A stretch of 64,000 nt of DNA from Brevibacterium sp. CBA3109. GTDB lineage: Bacteria; Actinomycetota; Actinomycetes; Actinomycetales; Brevibacteriaceae. A model generated the notes under the pieces. It was not told the DNA's origin, did not search any database, and saw only the letters and a program-made list of their open reading frames with translations. The stretch is from assembly GCF_040256645.1 (NCBI RefSeq), contig NZ_CP158281.1:1798001-1862000 (forward strand), written 5' to 3'. The number at the start of each line of letters is the position of its first letter. The first letter of the stretch is position 1. The position numbers and the translations under genes are program-made. Positions 8,006 to 15,766 of this stretch are shown piece after piece.

Positions 8006-9075
8006 TGGTCCTCCTTCGACCCTGGGGTGTTCGACGCTTGGGTGTTCGACTCTGGGGTCGCCTTGTCCGACTCCGAGGTCGACGCTTCTTGGTCCAGGCG
8101 TTTTCCTGCCTCGCGCATGACGCGGCGCAGTTTCTTTCCCTGAGCTACTCTGGCCCCGACGGCTTCGTCGGTGACTTCCGGCTTCGTCCACGCATCCACG
8201 TCTTCGGTCGATGCCGGAGAGCCCTGGGGGCGCTTCTTCTTCTCCAACGGGGCCACTCCGGGAGCCATGCGTCGGGCGATGACCAGGAAGCCGGTGTGGG
8301 CGATCATCCGGTGGTCGGGACGAACAGCGAGTCCTTCGACGTGCCAGCCTCTGACCATGGCCTCCATCGACTGGGGTTCACTGAAGCTTTCCGTGGCGCG
8401 CAGTGCTTCGACGAAGCGAGAGAGCTGCGGAACGGTGGCTACGTAGGCGATGACGACGCCTCCGGGCGCCAGTGCTGTGCTGACTGCCTCCAGCGTGTTC
8501 CACGGTGTGAGCATGTCGAGGACGACGCGGTCGACAGTGCCGGCCTCGTAGGCGCGCGGCAGTTCGTCGGAGAGATCTCCCACGGTGATTGACCAGTTGT
8601 CGGGCCGACCATCGAAGAAGTCGGCGATGTTCCCGGCTGCGATGGTGGCGAACTCCTCGCGGAGTTCGAAGGAGTGCAGGGTTCCGGTGGGGCCGACTGC
8701 CCGCAGCAGAGCCATGGACAGTGCCCCGGAGCCGACGCCGGCTTCGACGACCGTTGCACCGGGGAAGATGTCACCGAGGGTGACGATGAGTCCGGAGTCC
8801 TTGGGATAGACGACCGCAGCCCCGCGGGGCATGGACAGAACGAAGTCCTCATAGCGCGGACGGAAGACCTGGAAGTCGATGCCCCCGGTGTTCGACACGA
8901 TGATTCCCTCGGGGCGACCGATGATGGCATCGTGTTCGATGAGTCCCTTGTGCGTGTGGAACAGCTCCCCTGGAGCCAGCACGATCGTGTGCATTCGGCC
9001 CTTGGGATCGGTGAGCTGAATCTTCTCGCCGGTTTTCAGTGCCCGGTCGGGTCCGGTATGGCTTGGCTCAGTCAT
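8002..9075 (-). CDS. trmI: tRNA (adenine-N1)-methyltransferase TrmI
   Basis: A 357-residue class I SAM-dependent enzyme that makes m1A58 in the T loop of tRNAs. It has an N-terminal beta domain (GEKIQLTDPKGRMHTIVL) and a Rossmann domain with the SAM motif VVEAGVGSGALSMALLRAVG and downstream VVLDMLTPWN. TrmI next to arc is a standard actinobacterial arrangement. It is longer than usual because of a polar Ser/Thr/Asn-rich tail of about 60 residues, part of which is encoded by a 15-bp tandem repeat. Its stop overlaps the arc start by 4 nt, so the two are likely coupled. Confidence 0.95.
   Translation of the reverse strand: MTEPSHTGPDRALKTGEKIQLTDPKGRMHTIVLAPGELFHTHKGLIEHDAIIGRPEGIIVSNTGGIDFQVFRPRYEDFVLSMPRGAAVVYPKDSGLIVTLGDIFPGATVVEAGVGSGALSMALLRAVGPTGTLHSFELREEFATIAAGNIADFFDGRPDNWSITVGDLSDELPRAYEAGTVDRVVLDMLTPWNTLEAVSTALAPGGVVIAYVATVPQLSRFVEALRATESFSEPQSMEAMVRGWHVEGLAVRPDHRMIAHTGFLVIARRMAPGVAPLEKKKRPQGSPASTEDVDAWTKPEVTDEAVGARVAQGKKLRRVMREAGKRLDQEASTSESDKATPESNTQASNTPGSKEDQ
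8015..8059 (-). repeat. 15-bp tandem repeat (3 units) in the 3' end of trmI
   Basis: Three consecutive 15-bp units on the + strand (8015–8029, 8030–8044, 8045–8059), each starting TTCGAC and ending in a GGGT-type motif. They encode a Ser-Asn-Thr-Pro-like pentapeptide repeat in the disordered tail of TrmI. The period is a multiple of three, so copy number can vary without breaking the frame. Confidence 0.8.
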
Positions 9076-9121
9076 GATGCATCCACTCTACGCTGATGAG
9101 AAGAGTCTCAGCACACCTGGT

Positions 9122-10282
9122 TCAGGCTGCGAGAAGCTCGTCGAAGAATTCCTGCAGGTCGATCACACCGACAAGGGTGTTCTCGTCCATGACCAGGCTG
9201 AACTGCGCTTTGGGCCGGTGGGTCAGTGACTCGAGCAGGTGTGGGGCGGTGATGTCCCTCGGGACTCCGATCCATCCGGCCAGAGGCCGGGCGACCTCGC
9301 CTGCCGGGACCTGGTCAAGCGACTCTGCCAGGCGACCTGCCGCTGCATGCCTGTCGACGAGCCCGTAGGGCAGGCCCTTCTGGTCGAGGACTACGATGAG
9401 GGTGCGTTCTTTTGCGTTGCCCAGCGTGTTGGCATAGTCGAGTGTGTCTGCAAGGTCCGCGTCCCAGGTTGCTGCGATGGCGGGCTGGATGACCTGCGAC
9501 AGGTCGTAGGTCTCCATCTTCCGGGCCCGCTTCGCATGGGTCGCAGCGTCTCCTGCGGAGAACCACAGCATGATGGCGATCAACGACATCCACGCCACGG
9601 TCAGCGGGTCCGGGCGCTCACCTGCCAACAACGGCGTGATGACCGACCAGCCGATGAAACCGACGGCGATGACTCGACCAACCCAGCTGGCGACGATCGT
9701 TCCCAGGTACTGCGAACCGGTCAGGCGCCACATCAGTGCCTGCAGCGCCCACCCGCCGTCCAGCGGAATGCCGGGGAGGAGGTTGATGGCGCCGAGTGCG
9801 ACGTTCGCGAAAGTCACCGCAATGAGCAGAAGCCACGGAACCGAGGTTGGCGAGACCGCGCTCAGACACCACCAGCCCAACAGTGCCAGAACGATGTTGA
9901 CGATCGGACCGACGATGGAGATGACGAAACTGGTGAGCGCCGCCTTGTCTCGCGGATTCTCGACCTGCGGTTCGAACCTGGTGAATCCGCCCCAGATATT
10001 GAGTTCGATCGCGGCGACCTTGAGTCCATAGAACTGTCCGGCGACACCGTGCGCAAGCTCGTGGAGGAAGACCGAACCGAACAGCAGAACCGCATACGCG
10101 AATGCGACGAACCAGGCCCAGACACCGAGGTCGGGCCGGACATTGTTCACCCACGGAGCGAACAGGATCGTGATCACGATGGCGGCGAGGAACCATGACC
10201 AGGCCAGGATCACCGGGGCGCCGAGAACGGTCCCCAGGTGTAAGCCCGAAGAGGCACCAGTCTGGTGATTTTTCGCGGCCAT
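9122..10282 (-). CDS. Site-2 protease family metalloprotease (M50) with C-terminal CBS-type domain
   Basis: A 386-residue membrane protein of the Rip3-like group. The zinc motif HELAH is at residues 74–78 in the second transmembrane segment, and the third ligand is Asp175 in LLPGIPLDGGW. Six or so membrane helices cover residues 15–225. The soluble C-terminal part (about 240–386) looks like a CBS pair (VIQPAIAATWDADLADTLDY, TLIVVLDQKGLPYGLVD, LVMDENTLVGVIDLQ). Such proteins cut transmembrane substrates within the membrane; the CBS part suggests control by a nucleotide. An imperfect AGGAA site precedes the ATG at 10282. Confidence 0.9.
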   Translation of the reverse strand: MAAKNHQTGASSGLHLGTVLGAPVILAWSWFLAAIVITILFAPWVNNVRPDLGVWAWFVAFAYAVLLFGSVFLHELAHGVAGQFYGLKVAAIELNIWGGFTRFEPQVENPRDKAALTSFVISIVGPIVNIVLALLGWWCLSAVSPTSVPWLLLIAVTFANVALGAINLLPGIPLDGGWALQALMWRLTGSQYLGTIVASWVGRVIAVGFIGWSVITPLLAGERPDPLTVAWMSLIAIMLWFSAGDAATHAKRARKMETYDLSQVIQPAIAATWDADLADTLDYANTLGNAKERTLIVVLDQKGLPYGLVDRHAAAGRLAESLDQVPAGEVARPLAGWIGVPRDITAPHLLESLTHRPKAQFSLVMDENTLVGVIDLQEFFDELLAA

Positions 10283-10388
10283 CGAAGGAGTTCCTCTTGC
10301 TTGGGGTCGGGTCTGCTCAGCCTAACAGCGACAAGGTCTCGGTCGCGTTCAGGCGCGTCGTGTCAGGCCAAGTCGTTACAGTGGTGAC

Positions 10389-11198
10389 ATGGCCGAGTTG
10401 ATCAGTCTTTCGCCCTCACGGGCCAACGACTTCGTACAATGTCCCTTGAAATTTCGTTTCCGCAGCATCGACAAGCTTCCGGAACCGCCGTCGCAGGCCG
10501 CTTTCAGAGGGACGCTCGTCCATTCTGTGCTTGAGAAGCTCTTCGCCTTGCCGGCTGCGCAGCGGACCCAGGATGTCGCCGAGTCACTGCTGCGTCCCAG
10601 TTGGGACGAACTCGTCGACAAAGATCCCGATGTGCTCGCGATCTTCGGCGAGGAGAGCGAGAAGGAGACATTCTTCACAACAGCCGGCAACCTGCTGCGC
10701 GCCTACTTCACACTCGAATTCCCCGAGCACCTCGAACCGGATGAGACGGAGAAGTACGTCCGCACGCAACTCGACAATGGCCTCGAGTTGCGTGGCTTCA
10801 TCGACCGGGTGGATGTCGCCCCCGGCGGTGAGAAGCGTCTGGTCGACTACAAGACGGGCAAACAGCCCAAGCCCCAGTACGGTCGAGAGGCGAACTTCCA
10901 GATGGGCTTCTACGCCCTCGTCGAGTATCGCCTGACGGGTGAGCTCGTGCACACGCTCCAGCTCATGTATTTGGGGTCGCAGAGCATCCTCAAGTCCCAT
11001 CCCACGATGAGTGACATCGAACGCACCCAGTTCGAGATCGAGTCGATCTGGAAGGACATCATCGCTTCCGCCGAGGCAGACCGCTGGCGTCCGAAGAAGT
11101 CTCCGCTGTGCAATTGGTGCACCTTCAAACCGTTGTGCCCCGCGTGGGGCAACACTCCCCCGCCGACGCCGGAGATCACACGGATTGTCGGGACGTGA
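10389..11198 (+). CDS. RecB-family PD-(D/E)XK nuclease with Fe–S cysteines
   Basis: A 269-residue stand-alone RecB-type nuclease domain. The N-terminal SPSRANDFVQCPLKFRFR holds the first cysteine (Cys19), and catalytic motifs are GFIDRVDV and LVDYKTGKQP (D…DYK). The C-terminal CNWCTFKPLCPAWG gives the remaining three cysteines of a probable 4Fe–4S cluster. AddB- and RecB-like proteins of this size are widespread in actinobacteria and are thought to act in DNA repair. The start ATG at 10389 is 6 nt after TACAGT (10377–10382), suggesting a leaderless mRNA. The last 23 bp overlap the convergent HAD gene. Confidence 0.9.
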   Translation: MAELISLSPSRANDFVQCPLKFRFRSIDKLPEPPSQAAFRGTLVHSVLEKLFALPAAQRTQDVAESLLRPSWDELVDKDPDVLAIFGEESEKETFFTTAGNLLRAYFTLEFPEHLEPDETEKYVRTQLDNGLELRGFIDRVDVAPGGEKRLVDYKTGKQPKPQYGREANFQMGFYALVEYRLTGELVHTLQLMYLGSQSILKSHPTMSDIERTQFEIESIWKDIIASAEADRWRPKKSPLCNWCTFKPLCPAWGNTPPPTPEITRIVGT

Positions 11199-11835
11199 GC
11201 TCCCTGAGGTCGGCAACACTGCGCCCCTCGAGGCTTGACCACAGGATCCGGCCGGGGCGCTCCTCGAGCTGAACCAGATGGGGAATACCGATTGCGATGG
11301 TGCCTGCTGCTTCTGCGCTGGCGAGACCTGGCTTCGAGTCTTCGAGTGCCACGCAGGCTCCCGGGTCGAGGCCAAGCAGCGCCGCTCCCTTGAGATAGGG
11401 CTCTGGATCGGGTTTGCCGGCGGTGACCTCGTCGCCGGAGATGAGATCGACGAAGCTGCCGTCCGGACATGCGCAGATGACCGCCTCGGCAAGTCGCCGG
11501 TAGGACATCGTGACCATCACGCAGGGAATGCCGGCAGTGACGATCGCATCGAGGAACTCGAGAGCTCCGGGGCGAAACGGCACTGCTTCCTCGATCTTCG
11601 CGACGACCTTGTCGAGGAGCGTGTCGACGATGACCGCGGCCGGAAGGTCGAGTCCCGCGTCCTGCATCATCGCAGCAGAAGTGAGAAGATCATTGCCCAC
11701 GAACTCCAAGCCCTGCTCTTCGCTCCAGTCAATGCCGTGCGCGTTCATCAGTTCGGTCTCGGCCCTGATCCAATACGGTTCCGTATCAACCAGCGTTCCG
11801 TCCATGTCCCAGAGGACTGCGGCAGGATTCATCAT
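11176..11835 (-). CDS. HAD-superfamily phosphatase (beta-phosphoglucomutase-like)
   Basis: A 219-residue HAD hydrolase. Motif I is VLWDMDGTLVDTEP (catalytic aspartates in DMD), motif II is in PCVMVTMS, the lysine region is AGKPDPEPYLKGA and motif IV is ACVALEDSKPG. The helical cap between motifs I and II puts it with sugar-phosphate/phosphoglycolate-type enzymes; the substrate is unknown. ATG 11835 is chosen (11832 is an alternative) because a TACGCT –10-like hexamer lies 6 nt upstream. The upstream in-frame extension would run through the divergent PAC2 gene and is rejected. It overlaps the recB-like gene tail to tail by 23 bp. Confidence 0.88.
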   Translation of the reverse strand: MMNPAAVLWDMDGTLVDTEPYWIRAETELMNAHGIDWSEEQGLEFVGNDLLTSAAMMQDAGLDLPAAVIVDTLLDKVVAKIEEAVPFRPGALEFLDAIVTAGIPCVMVTMSYRRLAEAVICACPDGSFVDLISGDEVTAGKPDPEPYLKGAALLGLDPGACVALEDSKPGLASAEAAGTIAIGIPHLVQLEERPGRILWSSLEGRSVADLRELTSRQSV

Positions 11836-11841
11836 GATTCC

Positions 11842-11851
11842 AGCGTAATCT
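11842..11851. promoter_or_regulatory. Interlocked divergent –10 elements between the HAD and PAC2 genes
   Basis: The ten bases AGCGTAATCT contain TAATCT on the + strand (11846–11851), 6 nt before the PAC2 ATG, and TACGCT on the – strand (11847–11842), 6 nt before the HAD ATG. The two hexamers share the central TA. Only 22 bp separate the two start codons, so both mRNAs are probably leaderless. Confidence 0.6.
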
Positions 11852-11857
11852 TGAAGC

Positions 11858-12688
11858 ATGACTTTTCTTCCATCAGGGTCCGGAGCACTCGTGTTCATCG
11901 CCTTCGAGGGACAGGACGCGGATGCCTCTGAGGCCGCCAGTTCACTGGTCAAGGATCTCATCGAGTCATGGAGACTGGGCGACAGTGAGATCTTGGACAC
12001 CGACGGCTTCTACGAGTTCAGATTCTCCGAGCCTGAGATCGTTCGGGACGAAACGGGTCGGGCCACGATTGCGTGGCCGGGAATCGAGGTCCACCGGGGA
12101 CAGCATCTGGGTACGCCGGTCACCGTCATCCAGGGACATGAGCCGGGGCTGAAGTGGCGCGAGTTCCTCTCACTCATCCTCTCCGAGGTCACTGCCGAGG
12201 ACTGTGTGGTTCTGCTCGGAGGCCTGCACGCGGAGGTCCCCCACACGCGGCCCCTGCCCGTTGTCGCGAACACAGAGGATGCAGTGCTCGCCGCGGATCT
12301 GAAGATCGACGTCAATGGTTATGCGGGTCCGATCGGCATTCTCGGACTCCTCGGCGTCGAATGCGACAGGCGAGGACTGCGTGCGATCAACCTGTGGGTC
12401 GGTGTGCCCGACTATCTCACCGACTCGCCCTCGCCCAAGGCCGAATTGGCCCTGGCCTCAGCAGTGGAGAAGTACACGGGACTCGAGATCGACATTCCCA
12501 TCCTCGAGGAGGAGAGCCGGGCTTGGGAGCTCGGTGCCGATGAATTGGTCGCGCTCAATCCTCATCTCGTGGAGCTGCTCAAGGGACTCGAGCAGCTCAA
12601 TGATTCCACAGAGTTGCCTGAAGCCAGCGGCGATGCGATCGCCGCCGAGTTCGAGCGCTATCTGCGCAAGCGCGGCCGTGAGAGGTAG
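11858..12688 (+). CDS. PAC2 (proteasome assembly chaperone-like) family protein
   Basis: A 276-residue protein of the PAC2 family, with the N-terminal ALVFIAFEGQDADASEAASS and the motif VLLGGLHAEVPHTRPLP. The fold is shared with archaeal and eukaryotic proteasome-assembly chaperones, but in actinobacteria it normally sits beside mshC rather than the proteasome genes, and a proteasome role is unproven. The window has both an active prcBA locus and this protein about 8 kb away. ATG 11858 follows TAATCT by 6 nt, consistent with a leaderless transcript. It is convergent with mshC (12 bp between stops). Confidence 0.9.
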   Translation: MTFLPSGSGALVFIAFEGQDADASEAASSLVKDLIESWRLGDSEILDTDGFYEFRFSEPEIVRDETGRATIAWPGIEVHRGQHLGTPVTVIQGHEPGLKWREFLSLILSEVTAEDCVVLLGGLHAEVPHTRPLPVVANTEDAVLAADLKIDVNGYAGPIGILGLLGVECDRRGLRAINLWVGVPDYLTDSPSPKAELALASAVEKYTGLEIDIPILEEESRAWELGADELVALNPHLVELLKGLEQLNDSTELPEASGDAIAAEFERYLRKRGRER

Positions 12689-12699
12689 AAGGCTCGAGC

Positions 12700-13959
12700 T
12701 CAGGCGTGCAGGTCGAGGCCAAGCAGGGCATCGACGGCGTCGGCGACCCGATTGCCGCACGCCGGAGCAGTCTCGGCAGCGGGTGAATCCGCATAGTGTT
12801 CGGCCCATTCGTCGAGGATGCCCAATGCACGGGGGCTGTCGAGGTCATCGGCCAGAGATTCACGCAGCAGACCGATGATGTGTCCGCGCAGTCCCTCCCG
12901 GCATTCGGCTTCGCACATTGCCGCATGTCTCCAGGCTTGCAGTCGCGCCGAGGCGGATTCGAGCAGATCGTCGGTGAAGATCCAGTCGCTGCGGTAGTGG
13001 TTCGACAGCAGCACTGTGCGAATGACCATCGGGTCAACGCCCTGTTCGCGCAGCTTCGAGACGAGGACGAGGTTGCCCTTGGACTTGCTCATCTTCTCGC
13101 CTTGGTAGCCGACCATGCCTGTGTGCATATAGGTCTGGGCCAGCGGTGTCTGCTTCCACGCTGCCGCGTGAGCCGCGCTCATTTCGTGGTGTGGGAACAC
13201 CAGATCGCTGCCACCGCCCTGAACGTCGACGGGCAGTCCTGCATAGTTGTTGGCGATGACTGTGCATTCGATATGCCAGCCTGGGCGACCTGGCCCGAGC
13301 TTCCCGCCGTCCCAGGACGGCTCGCCCTCTCGGGCGGCTTTCCACAGCAGAGGGTCGATCTCATTGTCTTTGCCCGGTGTTTCCGGGTCGCCCCCGCGTT
13401 CGGCTGAGAGCGTGGCCATCGTGGCCTGATCGTCGTGGCTGATGCTGCCGAAGGGCGGACGGATCGGGGTTGAGACCCGGTAGTACACGTCGCCGTTGTC
13501 GAGGGTGTACGCAGCCCGCGATTCGACAAGGTCCTCTACCGCTTCGACGATCTGATCGACCGTCTCGACGACGCCGATGTAGTGCTGGGGCGGAAGCACT
13601 CGCAACGCGTTCATGTCCTCACGGAACAGTTCGATCTGGGATTCGGCAAGCTCACGCCAATCGACTCCCGTCGCCTTGGCCCTCTCGAGCAGAGGGTCAT
13701 CGATATCGGTTGTGTTCTGCACATAGACGACGTCGAGCCCCGCGTCGCGCCACACCCTGTTCAGCAGGTCGAAGGCGACATAGGTTGCCGCGTGACCGAG
13801 ATGGGTGGCGTCGTAGGGGGTGATTCCACATACATAGAGACCGGCCGCCTGGTCACGCCCTTTGAGTCTGCGTGGGCTCCGCGTGCCGGTGTCGAATACT
13901 GTCGGCACCTTTCCGGGGCTGGTGAGGCGGGGTAGCTGAGGTTCGGACCATGACTTCAC
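12700..13959 (-). CDS. mshC: Mycothiol biosynthesis cysteine ligase MshC
   Basis: A 419-residue class I cysteinyl-tRNA-synthetase-like enzyme that joins cysteine to GlcN-inositol using ATP, the third step of mycothiol synthesis. Visible signatures are YVCGITPYDATHLGHAATYV (HIGH-like motif and zinc cysteine), NTTDIDDPL, the zinc histidine region GWHIECTVI and KMSKSKGN-type EKMSKSKGNLV. GTG 13959 is used because MshC proteins begin with a short K/QSW…P sequence, seen here as VKSWSEPQLP. An 8-codon reading frame with a ribosome site ends across this GTG. Mycothiol is the main low-molecular thiol of actinobacteria; a mycothiol-type enzyme is encoded at 42 kb. Confidence 0.95.
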   Translation of the reverse strand: MKSWSEPQLPRLTSPGKVPTVFDTGTRSPRRLKGRDQAAGLYVCGITPYDATHLGHAATYVAFDLLNRVWRDAGLDVVYVQNTTDIDDPLLERAKATGVDWRELAESQIELFREDMNALRVLPPQHYIGVVETVDQIVEAVEDLVESRAAYTLDNGDVYYRVSTPIRPPFGSISHDDQATMATLSAERGGDPETPGKDNEIDPLLWKAAREGEPSWDGGKLGPGRPGWHIECTVIANNYAGLPVDVQGGGSDLVFPHHEMSAAHAAAWKQTPLAQTYMHTGMVGYQGEKMSKSKGNLVLVSKLREQGVDPMVIRTVLLSNHYRSDWIFTDDLLESASARLQAWRHAAMCEAECREGLRGHIIGLLRESLADDLDSPRALGILDEWAEHYADSPAAETAPACGNRVADAVDALLGLDLHA

Positions 13960-13982
13960 GGAGACCAGCCTAACCGAGTCAT
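13956..13982 (-). CDS. Possible leader peptide of mshC (8 codons)
   Basis: A tiny frame MTRLGWSP-stop starts at 13982, 12 nt after AGGAGG (14000–13995), and its TGA overlaps the mshC GTG (GTGA). The strong Shine-Dalgarno is otherwise unexplained, because the mshC start itself has only a weak site. Re-initiation on mshC after this peptide is plausible but the long spacer weakens it. Confidence 0.35.
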   Translation of the reverse strand: MTRLGWSP

Positions 13983-14019
13983 AGCAGAACGGCACCTCCT
14001 GTCTCCGGCAGTGCTCCGT

Positions 14020-14832
14020 CTAGATCGGCGGCCAGGGAATCACGGTCCGATCCTGAGGCGGCTCGGTGAAGGTCCCCGCCTCTCCCAGGCGCTCGGCCCG
14101 GGCGCGCAGACTCTCGATCTCGGCGTCTTCCAAGCACTCAGACAGCGCGGTGCAAAGTTCCGCGGGCATTCGGGCTACCTCGTCGAGAGCGTCAATCTCT
14201 TCGGCCCTGAACGACAGACGAGAGAAACCCCACAGAACGGTACGCACCTTCTCTTCGGCGTGGAAGGTCAGACCGTTGTCGATGCCGTAGGTGCCGATGC
14301 TGGTCGGGCCGCTGCCCGGCAGGTAACTGCCGGTGATGATGTGGCCCGCCTTCCGGTCGGCGTTGTTTGCGAGAAGGTCGAAGAAGGCGATTGCCCGCAG
14401 ACCTTCCCGGGTGTCGTGGGACAGCACCAGATCGGTGCCGTCCTCGGTCCTCAGGGCGAACATCGGAGTGTGATCGGCAGGGATGCCATCGACCCCGGTG
14501 AGGGCGACGGCGTCATCATGCCCGGAGTCCTCGACGTAGGCCTGGAGCGACCCTGGCCCCGCTCCCAGGTCTCCGCGCAGGACGGTCGGCGGTACCACGT
14601 TGAGGTCGAGGTGAGCGCTCAGCCGGTAGGACGCCACCTCGCGCAACGACAGGGTGTGTGGCGGAAAGTCCGCCAGCGGTCGCTCCCCCGATGCCGGTTT
14701 GTAGACGGCTTTGAGGTGTGTGCCGGAGTGGTCGACGACCACGAGACGGGTGTCGTTGCTGGCCCGCGGGATCGCTCCCATTGTTGTGCAGGTGCCCTGC
14801 TCTAGGACTTGCTGCGCGAAAGCTGCGTACAT
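14020..14832 (-). CDS. SCO1664 family protein (PI3/4-kinase-like fold)
   Basis: A 270-residue protein of the family found next to DUF3090 and mshC across actinobacteria. Kinase-like elements are HLKAVYKPASGERPLADF (lysine of the nucleotide site) and the catalytic-type segment FFDLLANNADRKAGHI followed by YGIDNGLTF, as in phosphatidylinositol-kinase-like enzymes. Function is unknown. The ATG at 14832 is 7 nt from the DUF3090 stop, so the two are co-translated; mshC follows after 60 nt on the same strand. Confidence 0.88.
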   Translation of the reverse strand: MYAAFAQQVLEQGTCTTMGAIPRASNDTRLVVVDHSGTHLKAVYKPASGERPLADFPPHTLSLREVASYRLSAHLDLNVVPPTVLRGDLGAGPGSLQAYVEDSGHDDAVALTGVDGIPADHTPMFALRTEDGTDLVLSHDTREGLRAIAFFDLLANNADRKAGHIITGSYLPGSGPTSIGTYGIDNGLTFHAEEKVRTVLWGFSRLSFRAEEIDALDEVARMPAELCTALSECLEDAEIESLRARAERLGEAGTFTEPPQDRTVIPWPPI

Positions 14833-14839
14833 GACGCGC

Positions 14840-15403
14840 TCAGGTGCGCGCTATGCCGTTGGCACGGGGGCACAGGTGCCCTTCGGGCTCCAACGGCAGC
14901 GAGCAGAAGGGGCAGTTGCCACGACCAGCGGAGACGACCTGGTCGGCCCGGCGGGCGAACTCGCGGGAGCCGGCGGCGTCGAGAACGATGCGCAGTACCT
15001 CCCGGTCGACTTCATCGTCATCAGGCTCTGCTGACGTGCCCGTCTGAGCATCCTCCTCGGTGAGTTCGAAGCATTCGACCACGAGTTCATGGGCGACAGT
15101 GTCCCAGCCCAGGCTCATGGTCCCGACCCGGAATTCGGGCTCGATCGGAACGTTGAGTCCGGCGTTGTCGATGCGTTCGTCGATCGCAGACTGGGACACT
15201 CGCGCAACGGGATCCTTGACCATGACCATGTCGAGGAGCTCGGTGACGCGATCAGCGAGGACCTCAACCTGTTCCTTCTCCACCACCACTGTGGTCAGCG
15301 TGGTTCCAGATTTCGCTTGCAGGAGAAACGTTCGCTCACCCGGCAGACCGATCGTGCCGACGACGAATCGCTCTGGGGTGGGGTGGTCGTACAAAGCTGC
15401 CAT
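14840..15403 (-). CDS. DUF3090 family protein
   Basis: A 187-residue protein with the DUF3090 opening YDHPTPERFVVGTIGLPGER and FLLQAKSG. The C-terminus carries a zinc-ribbon-like CPFC…C arrangement (GRGNCPFCSLPLEPEGHLC). Function is unknown; it always travels with the SCO1664-type protein and a histidine phosphatase. The start ATG at 15403 is 6 nt after TAGGCT (15415–15410 on the minus strand), so it may be leaderless, though GAAGG is also close. The neighbour at 15461 is divergent. Confidence 0.88.
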   Translation of the reverse strand: MAALYDHPTPERFVVGTIGLPGERTFLLQAKSGTTLTTVVVEKEQVEVLADRVTELLDMVMVKDPVARVSQSAIDERIDNAGLNVPIEPEFRVGTMSLGWDTVAHELVVECFELTEEDAQTGTSAEPDDDEVDREVLRIVLDAAGSREFARRADQVVSAGRGNCPFCSLPLEPEGHLCPRANGIART

Positions 15404-15460
15404 GCCTTCAGCCTAGTTCAAAGACTTACATGTCCGACTTCCCTGGGATACATTTGAGTC

Positions 15461-15742
15461 ATGAGCACTGATCCTCGTGAGGCCCTGGACGCATTCCTCG
15501 AAGCGGTGGGCGAGCACTTCGCTGCATCCGCACACCGCAACGGAGACGAAGACCCTCGTGTCGAAGCCGCCTATATGGCCTTGGCCGATGCCTTCGAAAT
15601 CTATGAAGACGCGATCTACACCGCGTATGACGAGGTCACTCCGTTCGAGCTCTTCGACGATGTCGAAGACGCCAAAGAGGACGACGCCAATAATGAACTC
15701 GACGGTGATTTCACCGTCGACGAGGACGACGAGGACGACTGA
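15461..15742 (+). CDS. Small acidic actinobacterial protein
   Basis: A 93-residue, very acidic protein (C-terminal run of Asp/Glu). The N-terminal half is helical (REALDAFLEAVGEHFAASA, VEAAYMALADAFEIYEDAIY). Similar short proteins in Micrococcales are sometimes labelled primosomal, but nothing here supports a replication role. The ATG at 15461 follows TACATT (15449–15454) by 6 nt, with TTACAT 17 bp further upstream as a possible –35, which points to a leaderless transcript. Confidence 0.75.
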   Translation: MSTDPREALDAFLEAVGEHFAASAHRNGDEDPRVEAAYMALADAFEIYEDAIYTAYDEVTPFELFDDVEDAKEDDANNELDGDFTVDEDDEDD

Positions 15743-15766
15743 GGCTCAGATAGTCCGACTGAGACC

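Noticed and set aside
11176-11198. 23-bp convergent overlap of recB-like and HAD genes as a frameshift artefact
   Set aside because: Both proteins have complete C-termini with family motifs; short tail-to-tail overlaps are common in compact genomes.
11836-12000. Longer HAD phosphatase start at 12000
   Set aside because: It would run through the PAC2 gene; the HAD motif I begins five residues after the 11835 ATG, normal for the family.
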